Source: Pseudoxanthomonas sp. J35 (GTDB lineage Bacteria; Pseudomonadota; Gammaproteobacteria; Xanthomonadales; Xanthomonadaceae). Taken from it: a stretch of 64,000 bases of DNA. Below are positions 20,631 through 32,933 of the stretch, one piece after another. A program made the translations under genes and the position numbers. Under the pieces are notes generated by a model that did not search any database, was not told the origin of the DNA, and was given only the letters and a program-made list of their open reading frames with translations. Position 1 is the first letter of the stretch. Each line of letters begins with the position of its first letter. The stretch lies in the NCBI RefSeq assembly GCF_000513995.1, contig NZ_AZVB01000020.1, positions 1 to 64,000 on the forward strand, in the 5' to 3' direction.

Positions 20631-20830
20631 GCGCGGCCCGTCGTGGCCCGCGCGTCGCCGCCGCGACGCGCGCGCCTGGCATGAGGTGGCGCACGCGGCT
20701 GCGGTCATGACGTGTGGCGATGTGCTCGTGCCGAATCGTTCTCGCCGGCATGGCCGCAAATAACCCCGCCTTTACCTGCTGCGACGCGCGCGGCGCTTAA
20801 CTGCCCTCCGGACTGGCGGAGGGCGAGGCG

Positions 20831-22245
20831 ATGCGGATAGCGATCATCGGTGCGGGTTTCAGCGGCAGCGTGCTGGCCACGGAACTGGCGCGCAGCGCCC
20901 CGGCCAGCGTCGACCTGTGCCTGGTGGGCATGCCGGAGAGCTTCGGCCGCGGCGTGGCCTACGGCGAGGCGCGGCCGGAACACCTGCTCAACGTCCGTGC
21001 CCGCGACATGGGCGCCACCCAGGACAAGCCGGTGGAGTTCGCGCGCTGGCTCAACCTCACCCGCCGCGCGGAGGAAGGCTTCCTGCCGCGCCTGGTCTAC
21101 GGCGAGTACCTGTATTCGAGGCTGCAGCCGGCCGCGCAGACTTCGCTGGCCAGCTTCACCCAGGTGCAGCAGGAGGTGGTGGCGATCGACCGCGAAGGCA
21201 CGGCCTTCCGCGTCATGCTGGCCGACGGTTCGGACTTCATCGCCGACAAGGTGGTGCGGGCGGTGGGCGCACTGCCGCCGCAGCGGCTGCAGGGCGTCGG
21301 GCCGCGGTTGCTGGTCGATCCGGGCTACATCGCCTGGCCGTGGCAGCGCGACCTGCGCGGACGCGACGCGCTGGCCCAGGTGCCGGCCGAGGCGCGCGTG
21401 CTGGTGATCGGGAGCGGCCTGACCATGGCCGGCACCGTGGTCACCCTGCTGCGCCGCGGCCACCGCGGGCCGATCACCGCGCTGTCGCGGCACGGGCTGC
21501 TGCCGCGGCCGCACCTGGAGGAGCCGGGCCCGCCGGTGGCGCTGCCGCCGAACGTGCTGCACGTGCTCAACAGCGCCGACGTGCGCCTGCTGTTGCGCAC
21601 CCTGCGCGCGCTGGCGCCGATCGTGCCGGACTGGCGCGGCCTGGTCGACGCGCTGCGTCCCTGCCTGCAGGGCTACTGGAAGACCCTCCCGGACGAGGAA
21701 CGCAGCCGTTTCATGCGCCATCTGCGTTCCTACTGGGAAGTGTTCCGCCACCGCCTGGCGCCGAGCGTGCACCGCGAGCTGGAGGAGCTGCGCCGGCAGG
21801 GCCAGCTGAAGATCCGTGCCGGCCGCCTGCTGCGCGCGCGCCGCGGCGAGACCGCGATCGAGGTGGTGCTGCGCGAGCGCGGCCGGTCGCACGCGGAGTT
21901 CGAGCAGTACGACGTGCTGGTCCGCGCCACCGGCCTGGACACCGACATCGAACGGACCAGCCACCCGCTGGTCGGCCAGCTGCGCGACGCCGGCACGATC
22001 AGCGCCGATCCGTTCGGCCTGGGCCTGCGCGCCAACGCGCGCTACGAGGTCCTCGATCGGCACGGCGCGCCGGTACGCGGGCTGTACTGCCTGGGGCCGC
22101 TGCTGCGCGGGCAGCTGTGGGAGACCCCGCGGTCCCCGGGCTGCGGGTGGCCGCGTGCGAGCTGGCCGCGCAGCTGCTGCGGGCGGTGGAGGCCGCCGGG
22201 ATCACGGCGGGGGCGGGGCCGAGGTTGGCCGCGTCCGCCGGTTAG
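20831..22245 (+). CDS. FAD/NAD(P)-binding oxidoreductase, C-terminus frameshifted
   Basis: An NAD_binding_9-type flavoprotein of about 471 residues in its original form. Residues 1-14 carry the FAD Rossmann motif AIIGAGFSGSVLA, ESFGRGVAYG follows, and a second dinucleotide motif LVIGSGLTMAGTVV lies near residue 195. The frame stays coding to about LLRGQLWETP (22125). There the natural continuation (GLRVAACELAAQLLRAVEAA) switches to the frame that stops at 22245. As sequenced the open frame instead runs to 22396 through unrelated Arg/Gly-rich residues. The 20831-22245 span is one base short of a multiple of three. The family includes YdhS-like proteins of unknown substrate. It lies 200 bases after cysA; a sulfur role is only a guess. 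Confidence 0.75.
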
Positions 22246-22478
22246 GCGGAGGGGTTTCCGGGGAGCCTGCGGGCAGGCAAGCCTCGCAGGCCAGGGGCGC
22301 GGAGCGCAGGTGGGGCGGGGGTTCCCGTGCCGCCGACGCTCTCGCGCCCGGCACTTGACGCGGGAAATGTTGCATCGCAGTATCGGGCTGGGTTAATTAT
22401 TCGTGAAACCGTGATCGCGACCGAGGTCGCGGCCCCGGCCCCGCCGCCCGCAACATCCCCACCGCCAGGAGATCCAGG

Positions 22479-23180
22479 ATGAAGCCGTTCAAGCTTGCCG
22501 CCTCGCTTGCCCTCGCGCTGTCCGCACTGCCGTTCGTCGCCTTCGCCCAGGACGCGGAGGAAGAATCCTCGCCGCTGACCTGGTCGGTCGCCGCGACTTC
22601 GGACTACGTCTGGCGCGGTGTCTCGCAGAGCAACGAAACCTCGACCGGCCAGGCCGGCCTGACCTACAACTCGCCGGTGGGCCTGTACGTGGGTACCTGG
22701 GCCTCGGGCGTGGACTTCGGTCCCGGCGATCCGGACTTCGAAGTCGACTACTTCGTCGGCTACAACGTCGACTTCAGCGACTCGGTCAACTTCGACATCA
22801 TGCTCAACCGCTACACCTACCCGGATGCGAGCGAGCTGAACTTCAACGAGCTGATCACCACCACCACCTTCGCCGAGAACTACAGCCTGACCGTCGCCTA
22901 CAGCGACGACTTCGGCGGTTCCGACACCGACGCGTGGTACGTGGCCGGCGGCGCCAGCATCGGCCTGCCGAACGACTTCAGCCTGGACCTGGGCGTTGGC
23001 CGCAGCATGTTCGAGAAGGACTACGGCGAGGACTACACCGACTGGACCGTCGGCGTGAGCCGCAGCTGGGGCCTGGTCTCCGCCTCGCTGGCCTACGTCG
23101 GCACCGACGGCAACGGCCGCGATGCCTTCGGCGAGATCGCCGACAACCGCCTGGTCCTGACCCTCAGCGTGGGCAACTGA
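22479..23180 (+). CDS. TorF-family putative porin
   Basis: A 233-residue exported protein with a signal peptide ending FAFAQ (about residue 23). A repeating beta-strand barrel follows, with the Gcw_chp/TorF motif WSVAATSDYVWRGVSQS at the mature N-terminus. Proteins of this family are outer-membrane barrels of unclear substrate found across Proteobacteria. A ggagatccagg site precedes the ATG, a bidirectional terminator follows, and the gene is probably monocistronic. No functional link to the neighbours is evident. Confidence 0.85.
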   Translation: MKPFKLAASLALALSALPFVAFAQDAEEESSPLTWSVAATSDYVWRGVSQSNETSTGQAGLTYNSPVGLYVGTWASGVDFGPGDPDFEVDYFVGYNVDFSDSVNFDIMLNRYTYPDASELNFNELITTTTFAENYSLTVAYSDDFGGSDTDAWYVAGGASIGLPNDFSLDLGVGRSMFEKDYGEDYTDWTVGVSRSWGLVSASLAYVGTDGNGRDAFGEIADNRLVLTLSVGN

Positions 23181-23208
23181 TCGACGCCGGGCGGCCACGC
23201 CATCCACG

Positions 23209-23234
23209 AAAAAGGCGCCGCGAGGCGCCTTTTT
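23209..23234. terminator. Bidirectional intrinsic terminator
   Basis: Arms aaaaaggcgcc and ggcgccttttt with a 4-base loop give a GC stem flanked by A5 and T5. It serves both the TorF-type porin on plus and tdh on minus, which converge here. Confidence 0.9.
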
Positions 23235-23258
23235 CCTTTCCCGGGTTCGCCTGGTCGC

Positions 23259-24293
23259 TCAGTTCCAGCTGAGCACGACCTTGCCGGCCTTGCCCTGTTC
23301 CATCAGGTCGAAGCCGTGCTGGAACTCGTCCACGTGCAGCTGGTGGGTAAGCACCTTGCCCAGCGGGAAGCCGGACAGCACCAGCTGGGTCATCTTGTAC
23401 CAGGTCTCGTACATCTTCCTGCCGTAGATGCCCTGCACGGTCAGGCCCTTGAAGATGATCTTGTCCCAGTCGCAGCCGGCGCCCTTGGGCATGATCCCGA
23501 GCATGGCGATCCTGCCGCCGTGGTACATGCACTCGAGCATGTCGTTGAAGGCGCGCGGGTTGCCGCTCATCTCCAGGCCGACGTCGAAGCCTTCCATGTG
23601 TAGGTCGGCCATCACCTCGCGCAGCGAGGTGTTGGCGACGTTGACCACGCGGGTGGCGCCCATGTCGGCGGCCAGCTTCAGGCGGAAGTCGTTGACGTCG
23701 GTGACGACGACGTTGCGCGCGCCGATGTGCTTGCAGATGCCGGCGGCGATGATGCCTATCGGGCCGGCGCCGGTGATCAGCACGTCCTCGCCGACCACGT
23801 CGAACTCCAGCGCGCAGTGCGCGGCGTTGCCGTAGGGATCGAAGAACGCGGCCAGCTCCGACGGGATCGGGTCCGGGATCGGCCACAGGTTGGTGGCCGG
23901 CATGACGATGTACTCGGCGAAGGCACCGTCGCGGTTCACGCCGATGCCCACGGTGTGCGGGCACAGGTGCGGACGGCCGCCGCGGCAGTTGCGGCAGTGG
24001 CCGCAGACGATGTGGCCTTCGGCCGAGACGCGCTGGCCGATCCTGTAGCCGGTCACGCCCGGGCCGAGCGCGGCGATGCGGCCGACGAACTCGTGGCCGA
24101 TGACCAGGCCCGGCCTGATCGTGCGCTGGCTCCACTCGTCCCACAGGTAGATGTGCAGGTCGGTGCCGCAGATGGCGGTCTTCTCGACCTTGATCAGGAC
24201 CTCGTTGGGGCCGGCCTCCGGCACGGGCACCTCTTCCATCCAGATGCCCTTGGTGGCTTCGCGCTTGACCAGCGCCTTCATGGTTGCGGACAT
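23259..24293 (-). CDS. tdh: L-threonine 3-dehydrogenase
   Basis: A 344-residue NAD- and zinc-dependent enzyme that oxidises threonine to 2-amino-3-ketobutyrate, the substrate of Kbl at 13801-15000. The catalytic zinc Cys42 is in [14 protein letters not shown], the structural zinc cluster in [15 protein letters not shown] and the NAD motif in [14 protein letters not shown]. The length and motifs match E. coli Tdh, not sorbitol or butanediol dehydrogenases. The start at 24293 gives [11 protein letters not shown] 24281 is the alternative. Its transcript ends at the shared terminator with the TorF porin. The separation from kbl is unusual. Confidence 0.94.
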   Translation of the reverse strand: MSATMKALVKREATKGIWMEEVPVPEAGPNEVLIKVEKTAICGTDLHIYLWDEWSQRTIRPGLVIGHEFVGRIAALGPGVTGYRIGQRVSAEGHIVCGHCRNCRGGRPHLCPHTVGIGVNRDGAFAEYIVMPATNLWPIPDPIPSELAAFFDPYGNAAHCALEFDVVGEDVLITGAGPIGIIAAGICKHIGARNVVVTDVNDFRLKLAADMGATRVVNVANTSLREVMADLHMEGFDVGLEMSGNPRAFNDMLECMYHGGRIAMLGIMPKGAGCDWDKIIFKGLTVQGIYGRKMYETWYKMTQLVLSGFPLGKVLTHQLHVDEFQHGFDLMEQGKAGKVVLSWN

Positions 24294-24430
24294 CGATCGG
24301 CCTTGCGAGGGAAACAGGGGCGGACATTATAGGTTGCGGGGGTAACCATCGCCCGTGGTGGCATGGCCGCGACCGGGGAAGCCCGGAGCCCCTGCCGAAA
24401 GTCATGGGCCGGCGGGGTCCGGGCGGCCGC

Positions 24431-24436
24431 TAGAAT
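24431..24436 (+). promoter_or_regulatory. Probable -10 box (TAGAAT)
   Basis: TAGAAT followed by cggg lies 30 bases before the S46 peptidase ATG at 24466. Confidence 0.45.
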
Positions 24437-24465
24437 CGGGAATCCTTTCAGCTGGAACCGTCCTG

Positions 24466-26628
<2,163 letters not shown>

Positions 26629-26687
26629 CCGGCGGGCCGGGGCGTGAGGCATTCCCGCCCCGGAGACCCTGGCCAGTGCGGCCCACG

Positions 26688-26718
26688 GGACGGGAGCGGG
26701 TATCATCCGCTCCCGTCC
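26688..26718. promoter_or_regulatory. 12-bp inverted repeat enclosing a TATCAT box
   Basis: The perfect arms ggacgggagcgg and ccgctcccgtcc flank g-TATCAT (26701-26706). TATCAT is a plausible -10 box for the phosphatase gene at 26786. The stem could alternatively be the transcript end of the S46 peptidase gene, although no T-run follows. Confidence 0.4.
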
Positions 26719-26785
26719 TCGCGTCCGGACCCCGGCAACGGGCAGGTCCAGGCCGGGTCGCCACCCCTACCGGAAACACTGCTGC

Positions 26786-27430
26786 ATGCGCATCCTGCTT
26801 GCCCGCCACGGCGAAACCCCGTGGAACGCCGAAGGCCGCTACCAGGGCCAGATCGACATCCCGCTTTCGCCCGTCGGCGAAGCCCAGGCCCGCGCGCTGG
26901 GCGAGCGCCTGCGCGACGTCCCGGTCAGCCGCGCCGTCGCCTCGCCGCTGTCGCGCGCGCGCCGCACCGCCGAACTGGCGCTGGGCGAAGAGCGTGCCGG
27001 CCTGCTGCAGCTGGATCCGGACGTGCAGGAAATCGCCCACGGCGAATGGGAAGGCCTGCTGGCCGCCGAGATCGGCGAGAAGGACCCGGCCCGCCTGCGC
27101 GCCTGGCGCGAGGAGCCGGACACGGTGCTGATGCCCGGCGGCGAATCGCTGCGCCAGGTGCTGGACCGTTCCTGGCGCGGCCTGGTGCGCGCCACCGAGG
27201 GCCTGGGCGAGGACGACACCCTGCTGCTGGTGGCGCACGACGCGGTCAACCGCGTGCTGCTGTGCCGGATCCTCGGCCTGCCGATCGGCAAGCTGTGGAC
27301 CTTCCGCCAGGCCCCGACGACGCTCAACCTGCTCGAAGGCCCGGACGTGGACCGCCTGGAAGTCGTGCGCCTGAACGACTGCTCGCACCACACCCCGTTC
27401 TTCGGCGAAGCGAAGCACCGCGCGCTGTAA
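26786..27430 (+). CDS. Histidine phosphatase family protein (phosphoglycerate-mutase-like)
   Basis: A 214-residue cytosolic enzyme of the branch-2 histidine phosphatase/PGM-like superfamily. LLARHGETPWNAEGRYQG holds the phosphorylated His (residue 8) and Arg7. ASPLSRARRTAELA supplies the second Arg, and LLVAHDAVNRVLL the second catalytic His. Members include cofactor-dependent phosphoglycerate mutase, alpha-ribazole phosphatase (CobC) and general sugar phosphatases. The sequence alone does not decide among them. It is followed by folC 137 bases later but appears to have its own promoter. Confidence 0.87.
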   Translation: MRILLARHGETPWNAEGRYQGQIDIPLSPVGEAQARALGERLRDVPVSRAVASPLSRARRTAELALGEERAGLLQLDPDVQEIAHGEWEGLLAAEIGEKDPARLRAWREEPDTVLMPGGESLRQVLDRSWRGLVRATEGLGEDDTLLLVAHDAVNRVLLCRILGLPIGKLWTFRQAPTTLNLLEGPDVDRLEVVRLNDCSHHTPFFGEAKHRAL

Positions 27431-27567
27431 GGCGCACCGGACCGCGGCGAAGTGGGACGCGGCGGGGACGCGGCGCGCCTGCGCGCGCGTGGCACGCCAC
27501 GGGGCGTCGGCGGTATCGTCGCCGCGTGCCCGCACCGAAGGAATGACCTGGGCGGAAGTCCGAACCG

Positions 27568-28824
27568 ATGAACCTGCAGCAGTGGCTCGACCATATCGAG
27601 CGCCAGCATCCCCGCAACATCGAACTGGGCCTGGATCGCGTGCGCGAGGTCGCCGGGCGGCTGGGCCTGCGGCGTCCGGCCGCGCAGGTGGTCACCGTCG
27701 CCGGCACCAACGGCAAGGGCTCGACCGTGGCCTTCATCGAGGCCATCGCCCGCGCCGGCGGCTGGAAAGTCGGCGCCTACACCTCGCCGCACCTGCTGCG
27801 CTACAACGAGCGGGTGCGCATCGACGGCGACGAGGCCGGCGACGAGGCGTTGGCGCAGGCCTTCGCCGCGGTCGACGCCGCGCGCGGCGATACGCCGCTG
27901 ACCTATTTCGAGTACGGCACCCTGGCGGCGCTGTGGCTGTTCGATCGCAGCGGGCTGGACCTGGCCGTGCTGGAAGTCGGCCTGGGCGGCCGCCTGGATG
28001 CGGTGAACATCGTCGATCCGGACGTGGCGGTGATCACCACCGTCGACATCGACCACGTCGACTGGCTGGGCCATGACCGCGAGGCCATCGGCGCGGAGAA
28101 GGCTGGCATCGCCCGTGCCTGGAGGCCGCTGGTGCTGGGCGAGATCGATCCGCCGTCCAGCGTGCTGCGCCACGCCTACGCGATCGGCGCCAACGCCATC
28201 CGCCTGGGCAGCGACTTCTTCCACGAACCGGTGGACGCCACGCAATGGCGCTGGCGCGAGGTCGGCGCCGAACTGCTGCTGCCGATGCCGCGCCTGCCGG
28301 CGCCGGCGCAGCTGGCCAACGCCGCCACCGCGATCGCCGCGCTGCGCGCGCTGCCGCGCGAACTGCCGGAGGACGCCTTCGCCGCCGGCGTGGCCGCGGC
28401 GACCCTGCCCGGTCGCCTGCAGCGCTTCGAACGCGACGGCGTCGAGGTGGTGCTCGACGTCGCCCACAACCCGCAGGCCGCCCGCGAGCTGGCCGCCTGG
28501 CTGGCGCTGCAGCCGGCGGCGTCCACCGCGGCGGTGTTCGCGGCGCTGGCGGACAAGGACGTGGCCGGCGTGGTCGCGGCGGTGGCCGGCGCGGTCGCGC
28601 GCTGGCACCTGGCCGGGCTGGACGGCATCGCCCGCGGCGAGGCGGTGGACGCCTTCGCCGCGCGCCTGGCCGGCACCGCGGCGGCCGCTGGCAGCCGCGA
28701 CGCGGTCGTGGCCGATGCGCTGCAGCGTGCGCTGGAGGCTTCGGCGCCGGGGGACCGGGTGCTGGTGTTCGGTTCCTTCCACACCGTGGCCCAGGCGCTG
28801 GAAACGCTGCGTTCAGGCCGCTGA
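27568..28824 (+). CDS. folC: Bifunctional dihydrofolate synthase / folylpolyglutamate synthase
   Basis: A 418-residue Mur-ligase-like ATPase that adds glutamate to dihydropteroate and then to reduced folates. The P-loop VTVAGTNGKGSTVAFIEA is at residues ~43-60, the folate loop has TSPHLLRYNERVRI, and DHVDWLGHDREAIGAEKAGI is the conserved Mg/ATP region. VVLDVAHNPQAA opens the C-terminal domain. It leads the conserved folC-dedD-cvpA-purF order also known from E. coli. The start at 27568 (MNLQQWLDHIE) follows a ggaag site. Confidence 0.95.
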   Translation: MNLQQWLDHIERQHPRNIELGLDRVREVAGRLGLRRPAAQVVTVAGTNGKGSTVAFIEAIARAGGWKVGAYTSPHLLRYNERVRIDGDEAGDEALAQAFAAVDAARGDTPLTYFEYGTLAALWLFDRSGLDLAVLEVGLGGRLDAVNIVDPDVAVITTVDIDHVDWLGHDREAIGAEKAGIARAWRPLVLGEIDPPSSVLRHAYAIGANAIRLGSDFFHEPVDATQWRWREVGAELLLPMPRLPAPAQLANAATAIAALRALPRELPEDAFAAGVAAATLPGRLQRFERDGVEVVLDVAHNPQAARELAAWLALQPAASTAAVFAALADKDVAGVVAAVAGAVARWHLAGLDGIARGEAVDAFAARLAGTAAAAGSRDAVVADALQRALEASAPGDRVLVFGSFHTVAQALETLRSGR

Positions 28825-28847
28825 CGGCAGTCCGGGGGCCTGCAGCC

Positions 28848-28853
28848 TATAAT
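28848..28853 (+). promoter_or_regulatory. Probable -10 box (TATAAT)
   Basis: A perfect TATAAT followed by cgcccgg lies 33 bases before the GTG of the SPOR-domain gene, inside the short gap after folC. It suggests an internal promoter for dedD-cvpA-purF. Confidence 0.5.
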
Positions 28854-28885
28854 CGCCCGGCATTCCCGGCGCGCTGCGAGGCCCA

Positions 28886-29914
28886 GTGGATACCACCCTG
28901 AAACAACGCCTGATCGGCGGCGCGGTCCTGGTCGCGCTGGCGGTCATCTTCCTGCCCATGCTCGTGCAGGGGCCGGCCCCCGACAGCGGCGTGGCCGACG
29001 TCTCGACCCGCGTGCCGCCGACGCCCGGCGGCGAATACGAAACCCGCGAACTGCCGCTGGTGCCCGGTGCCGCGGATCCGGCGTTGCCGGCGCCGGCGAG
29101 CGAAGCGGCGCCCGCTCCGGCCGAAACCACGGCCCAGGACGCGGTCGCGCCTGCGGCAGCCGGCAAGCCCGATCCGGCGGAAGCCGCCGGCCAGTGGGCG
29201 GTGACCTTCGGTGCCTACGCCAGTGCCCGCGACGCCGACACCGTGCTGTCGCGGCTGCGCCAGGCCGGCCTGGAAGGCTTCAAGGAAGAGGCCGAACTCA
29301 ACGGCCGCAAGGCCTGGCGCGTGCGCGTGGGGCCGTACCCGGACCGTGCGCTGGCCGAGGCGGGCCGCCTGCAGGCGGTGCGCATCCGCAGCGACGTCAA
29401 CGCGCAGGTGATCGCGCTGGATGCCGGCAACGCCGCCACCGGCACGGCGTCCGCGCCCGCCACCGCGGCCGCAACCCCCGCTGCCAGCCAGCCGGCGCCG
29501 GCTTCGAGCCAGCCGGCCGCCACGGCACAGGCGTCGGCGACGAAGACCGAAGCCTTGCCGGCGGAAAGCAAGCCAAAGCCCGCCACCCCGCCCGCGCAGC
29601 CGGCGCCGGCGCCGGCGAAGGCCACCACGGCCACCACGGCCACCACGCAGGCACCGCCGCCCACCGCGCCGGCGGCGTCCGGCGTCGGCTTCGCCGTGCA
29701 GCTGGGCGCGTTCTCCAGCGCCACCGAAGCCGACGCGTTGCGCGACCGCCTGCGCGGCGCCGGCTACAGCGCCATCGTGCAGCCGGTGCGCACCGACAAG
29801 GGCACCCTGCATCGCGTGCGCGTCGGCCCGGTGGCCAGCCGCGCCGAGGCCGAGCAGCTGAAGTCGCGCCTGGCCCCGGGCTTCGGCGCCGGCATGGTGG
29901 TGCCGCACCCGTGA
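28886..29914 (+). CDS. dedD: SPOR-domain cell-division protein (DedD-like)
   Basis: A 342-residue single-pass inner-membrane protein with a membrane anchor at residues ~8-27 ([19 protein letters not shown]). The periplasmic part holds two SPOR domains, one at residues ~95-170 ([18 protein letters not shown]) and one at ~265-340 ([18 protein letters not shown]). They are joined by a 90-residue Ala/Thr/Pro linker with short repeats. SPOR domains bind denuded septal glycan strands and recruit the protein to the division site. E. coli DedD has one SPOR domain, so the doubled domain is a lineage feature. The start is GTG 28886 after a gcgagg site. It lies between folC and cvpA. Confidence 0.86.
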   Translation: MDTTLKQRLIGGAVLVALAVIFLPMLVQGPAPDSGVADVSTRVPPTPGGEYETRELPLVPGAADPALPAPASEAAPAPAETTAQDAVAPAAAGKPDPAEAAGQWAVTFGAYASARDADTVLSRLRQAGLEGFKEEAELNGRKAWRVRVGPYPDRALAEAGRLQAVRIRSDVNAQVIALDAGNAATGTASAPATAAATPAASQPAPASSQPAATAQASATKTEALPAESKPKPATPPAQPAPAPAKATTATTATTQAPPPTAPAASGVGFAVQLGAFSSATEADALRDRLRGAGYSAIVQPVRTDKGTLHRVRVGPVASRAEAEQLKSRLAPGFGAGMVVPHP

Positions 29915-29948
29915 CCGCAGGGGCCGACGCACGGGAGGGGTGCGCCGC

Positions 29949-30590
29949 GTGAATCCGATCGACCTGGTCCTGTGCGTGCTGGTCCTCGCTTCGGCGCTGT
30001 TCGGCGCGATGCGCGGGCTGGTCGGCGTGGTCGCCTCGCTGGTGGCCTGGATCGGCGCCGCCTGGTTCGCGTTCCGCTACGGCGCCGAGCTGGCTTTCTG
30101 GTTCAGCGACGACGGCCAGCCGGGCGCCACCGAACTGCTGGCCGGCTACGTGGCCGCCTTCATCGGCGTGCTGGTGCTGGTCGGCGTGGTCGGCTGGATC
30201 GTGCGCAAGCTGGTGCATGCGGTCGGCCTGTCCGGCGTGGACCGCTTCCTCGGACTGCTGCTGGGCCTGGCGCGTGGCGCGCTGGTCGCCTGCATCGCGA
30301 TCGTGGTGCTGGCGTTCAGCCGCCTGCCGCAGGAGCCGGCATGGGCCGAATCCCGCGTCGTTGCGGTGTTGTTGCCCGGTGCGCAGTGGCTGGCGCGCTG
30401 GTTGCCGGACTGGGCCGTGCACGAACTGGACTTTGGCAACGGCCGTCCGAGCGGCGATAATGGCGTCCTTGATCGGGCCGGCGCAGTCGTCGGGACGATC
30501 ACCGAGGCGCTGCCCACCCCCGTGGACGAGAACGGACCTCCTCCCCGCGGCGCGGAGCCGCCGCCCCCCCCGTCTTCCCCCGGTCGCTGA
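29949..30590 (+). CDS. cvpA: CvpA-family inner-membrane protein
   Basis: A 213-residue protein with four predicted membrane helices (about residues 5-25, 28-50, 65-88 and 100-122). The tail is Pro-rich and hydrophilic. In E. coli CvpA is needed for colicin V production and for bile/deoxycholate tolerance; its molecular role is not known. The second GTG, at 29949, was chosen because gggagggg is well spaced from it; the GTG at 29940 is too close to that site. It lies between dedD and purF, with 23 bases to purF. Confidence 0.86.
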   Translation: MNPIDLVLCVLVLASALFGAMRGLVGVVASLVAWIGAAWFAFRYGAELAFWFSDDGQPGATELLAGYVAAFIGVLVLVGVVGWIVRKLVHAVGLSGVDRFLGLLLGLARGALVACIAIVVLAFSRLPQEPAWAESRVVAVLLPGAQWLARWLPDWAVHELDFGNGRPSGDNGVLDRAGAVVGTITEALPTPVDENGPPPRGAEPPPPPSSPGR

Positions 30591-30613
30591 GACCGCAGCG
30601 AGTACCCCCGAAC

Positions 30614-32083
30614 ATGTGCGGCATCGTCGGAATCGTCGGCAACCAGAACGTTGCCGGTCAGCTTTATGACGGCTTGACCGTCCTCCAGCATCGCGGCCAG
30701 GACGCGGCGGGCATCGCCACCGCCGACGGCACCCGCCTGCGCGTGCACAAGGACAACGGCCTGGTCCGCGACGTGTTCAACGCCAAGGCGATGAGCGTGC
30801 TGGAAGGCCGCGTGGGCATCGCCCACTGCCGCTACCCGACCGCGGGCTCGGAAGGGATGGACGAGGCGCAGCCGTTCTACGTCAACTCGCCCTATGGCAT
30901 CGCCCTGGCGCACAACGGCAACCTGATCAACACCGAGGCCCTGCGCCAGCAGGTGTTCGAGCAGGACCGCCGCAACATCAACACCGATTCGGACAGCGAG
31001 GTGCTGCTGAACGTGTTCGCCCACGAGCTGGACGTGCAGCGCACGCTGAGCCCGGAGGCGGCGCTGCGCGCGATCGCCGGCGTGCACAGGCGGGTGAAGG
31101 GCGGCTACGCGGTGGTCAGCGTGGTGCTGGGCCTGGGCCTGGTCGCGTTCCGCGACCCGCACGGCATCCGCCCGCTGGTGCTGGGCAAGCGCGAGCAGGG
31201 CGAGGGCACCGAGTACATCGTCGCCTCCGAATCGGCGGTGCTGGACATCCTCGGCTTCCAGCGCGTGCGCGACGTGCTGCCGGGCGAGGGCATCGTCATC
31301 ACCGCCCGCGGCGAGATGTTCGCCGGGCAGTGCGCCGAGCCGGCCGAGCGCGCGCCGTGCATCTTCGAATACGTGTACTTCGCCCGCCCGGACTCGATGA
31401 TCGACGACGTGTCGGTGCACAAGGCGCGCATGCGCATGGGCATCAAGCTCGGCGAGAAGATCCTGCGCCTGCGCCCGGACCACGACATCGACACGATCAT
31501 CCCGATCCCGGACACCTCGCGCGACGCGGCGCTGGAGATCTCCAACGTGCTGGGCGTGAAGTACCGCGAGGGCTTCATCAAGAACCGCTACGTCGGCCGC
31601 ACCTTCATCATGCCGGGGCAGGGCGAGCGGGTGAAGTCGGTGCGCCGCAAGCTCAACCCGATCCACCTGGAGTTCCGCAACCGCGTGGTGCTGCTGGTCG
31701 ACGACTCGATCGTGCGCGGCACCACCAGCCAGCAGATCGTGCAGATGGCCCGCGACGCCGGCGCGCGCAAGGTGTACCTGGCCTCGGCCGCGCCGCCGGT
31801 GCGCTACCCGAACATCTACGGCATCGACATGCCGTCCTCGGACGAGCTGATCGCGCACGGCCGCAGCGTCGAAGAGATCGAGAAGCTGCTGGGCTGCGAC
31901 TGGCTGATCTACCAGGACCTCGAGGACCTGGAGGCGGCGGTGCGCGAGGGCAACCCGCAGCTGACCCGCTTCGATTCCTCGTGCTTCGACGGCAACTACG
32001 TCACCGGCATCGAGCCGGGCTATTTCGAGCGCATCCAGCAGTTGCGCTCGGACGAGGCCAAGCGCAAGCGCCGCGCCGGCTGA
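30614..32083 (+). CDS. purF: Amidophosphoribosyltransferase
   Basis: A 489-residue enzyme that makes phosphoribosylamine from PRPP and glutamine, the first committed step of purine synthesis. Met1-Cys2 (MCGIVGIVG) supplies the N-terminal nucleophile of the glutaminase domain. The C-terminal phosphoribosyltransferase domain has the PRPP loop [15 protein letters not shown]. There is no long propeptide or iron-sulfur cysteine cluster, so it resembles the E. coli type. It is the last gene of folC-dedD-cvpA-purF. Regulation by PurR-like repressors is usual elsewhere, but no site was identified here. Confidence 0.96.
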   Translation: MCGIVGIVGNQNVAGQLYDGLTVLQHRGQDAAGIATADGTRLRVHKDNGLVRDVFNAKAMSVLEGRVGIAHCRYPTAGSEGMDEAQPFYVNSPYGIALAHNGNLINTEALRQQVFEQDRRNINTDSDSEVLLNVFAHELDVQRTLSPEAALRAIAGVHRRVKGGYAVVSVVLGLGLVAFRDPHGIRPLVLGKREQGEGTEYIVASESAVLDILGFQRVRDVLPGEGIVITARGEMFAGQCAEPAERAPCIFEYVYFARPDSMIDDVSVHKARMRMGIKLGEKILRLRPDHDIDTIIPIPDTSRDAALEISNVLGVKYREGFIKNRYVGRTFIMPGQGERVKSVRRKLNPIHLEFRNRVVLLVDDSIVRGTTSQQIVQMARDAGARKVYLASAAPPVRYPNIYGIDMPSSDELIAHGRSVEEIEKLLGCDWLIYQDLEDLEAAVREGNPQLTRFDSSCFDGNYVTGIEPGYFERIQQLRSDEAKRKRRAG

Positions 32084-32122
32084 CGCGAGGGCGTGCCGCG
32101 CCCCCGCGGCCGCCGGTTCCCG

Positions 32123-32926
32123 ATGGATTCGCTGTTCGACGCCGCCCGCCAGTGCCTGGATGCCGCCGATCCGGCGGAGAAGGTCGCGCTCACCCATCGC
32201 CACTTCGCCGCCCTGCAGCGCGGCGGGCTGGCGATCCCGCAGGATGCGCCGCCCCCGGAGCCGATCCGCATGCCAGGCCGCCCGCCGCGGCCGCGGCTGG
32301 TGCATCCGCGCGACCTGCCCAGGCGCGGGCTGGGCAGCGACGAGGGCAAGGCGGCGTTCCTGCACGCCATCGCCCACATCGAACTCAATGCCATCGACCT
32401 GGGCTGGGACGCGGTGTACCGCTTCCGCGGGCTGCCGGAGCAGTTCTACCTCGACTGGGCGCGGGTGGCCGACGACGAGGCGCGCCACTTCGCGATGCTG
32501 CGCCAGCGCCTGCAGGAATGCGGTTACGACTACGGCGACTTCGACGCGCACAACGGCCTGTGGGAGATGTGCGAGAAGACCGCGCAGGACGGCCTGGCGC
32601 GGATGGCGCTGGTGCCGCGCGTGCTGGAGGCGCGCGGGCTGGACGTGACCCCCGGCATGATCGAACGCCTGCGCACCATGGGTGACACGCGCACGGTGGC
32701 GGTGCTGGAGGTGATCCTGCGCGAGGAGGTCTCGCACGTGGCCGCCGGCTCGCGCTGGTACCGCTGGTACTGCGAGCAGCGCGGGGTGGAGCCGCGCCAG
32801 CGCTTCCGCGAGCTGCTGCACGAATACGCCGGCGGCTACCTGCGCGGCCCGTTCAACCTGGAGGCGCGGCTGCTGGCCGGCTTCGACGAGGACGAACTGC
32901 TGGCCCTGCAGCAGCAGGCCGGCTGA
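32123..32926 (+). CDS. DUF455 ferritin-like protein
   Basis: A 267-residue helical protein of the DUF455 family. The Glu/His positions of a ferritin-like diiron site are visible in FLHAIAHIELNAIDLGWDA, VADDEARHFAML and LREEVSHVAAGS. The biochemical role of the family is not established. A four-helix bundle with a possible non-haem diiron centre is the usual prediction. ATG 32123 was chosen; a GTG at 32093 would add ten Arg/Pro residues. It lies 39 bases after purF and may be cotranscribed. Confidence 0.82.
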   Translation: MDSLFDAARQCLDAADPAEKVALTHRHFAALQRGGLAIPQDAPPPEPIRMPGRPPRPRLVHPRDLPRRGLGSDEGKAAFLHAIAHIELNAIDLGWDAVYRFRGLPEQFYLDWARVADDEARHFAMLRQRLQECGYDYGDFDAHNGLWEMCEKTAQDGLARMALVPRVLEARGLDVTPGMIERLRTMGDTRTVAVLEVILREEVSHVAAGSRWYRWYCEQRGVEPRQRFRELLHEYAGGYLRGPFNLEARLLAGFDEDELLALQQQAG

Positions 32927-32933
32927 AGCCGCC

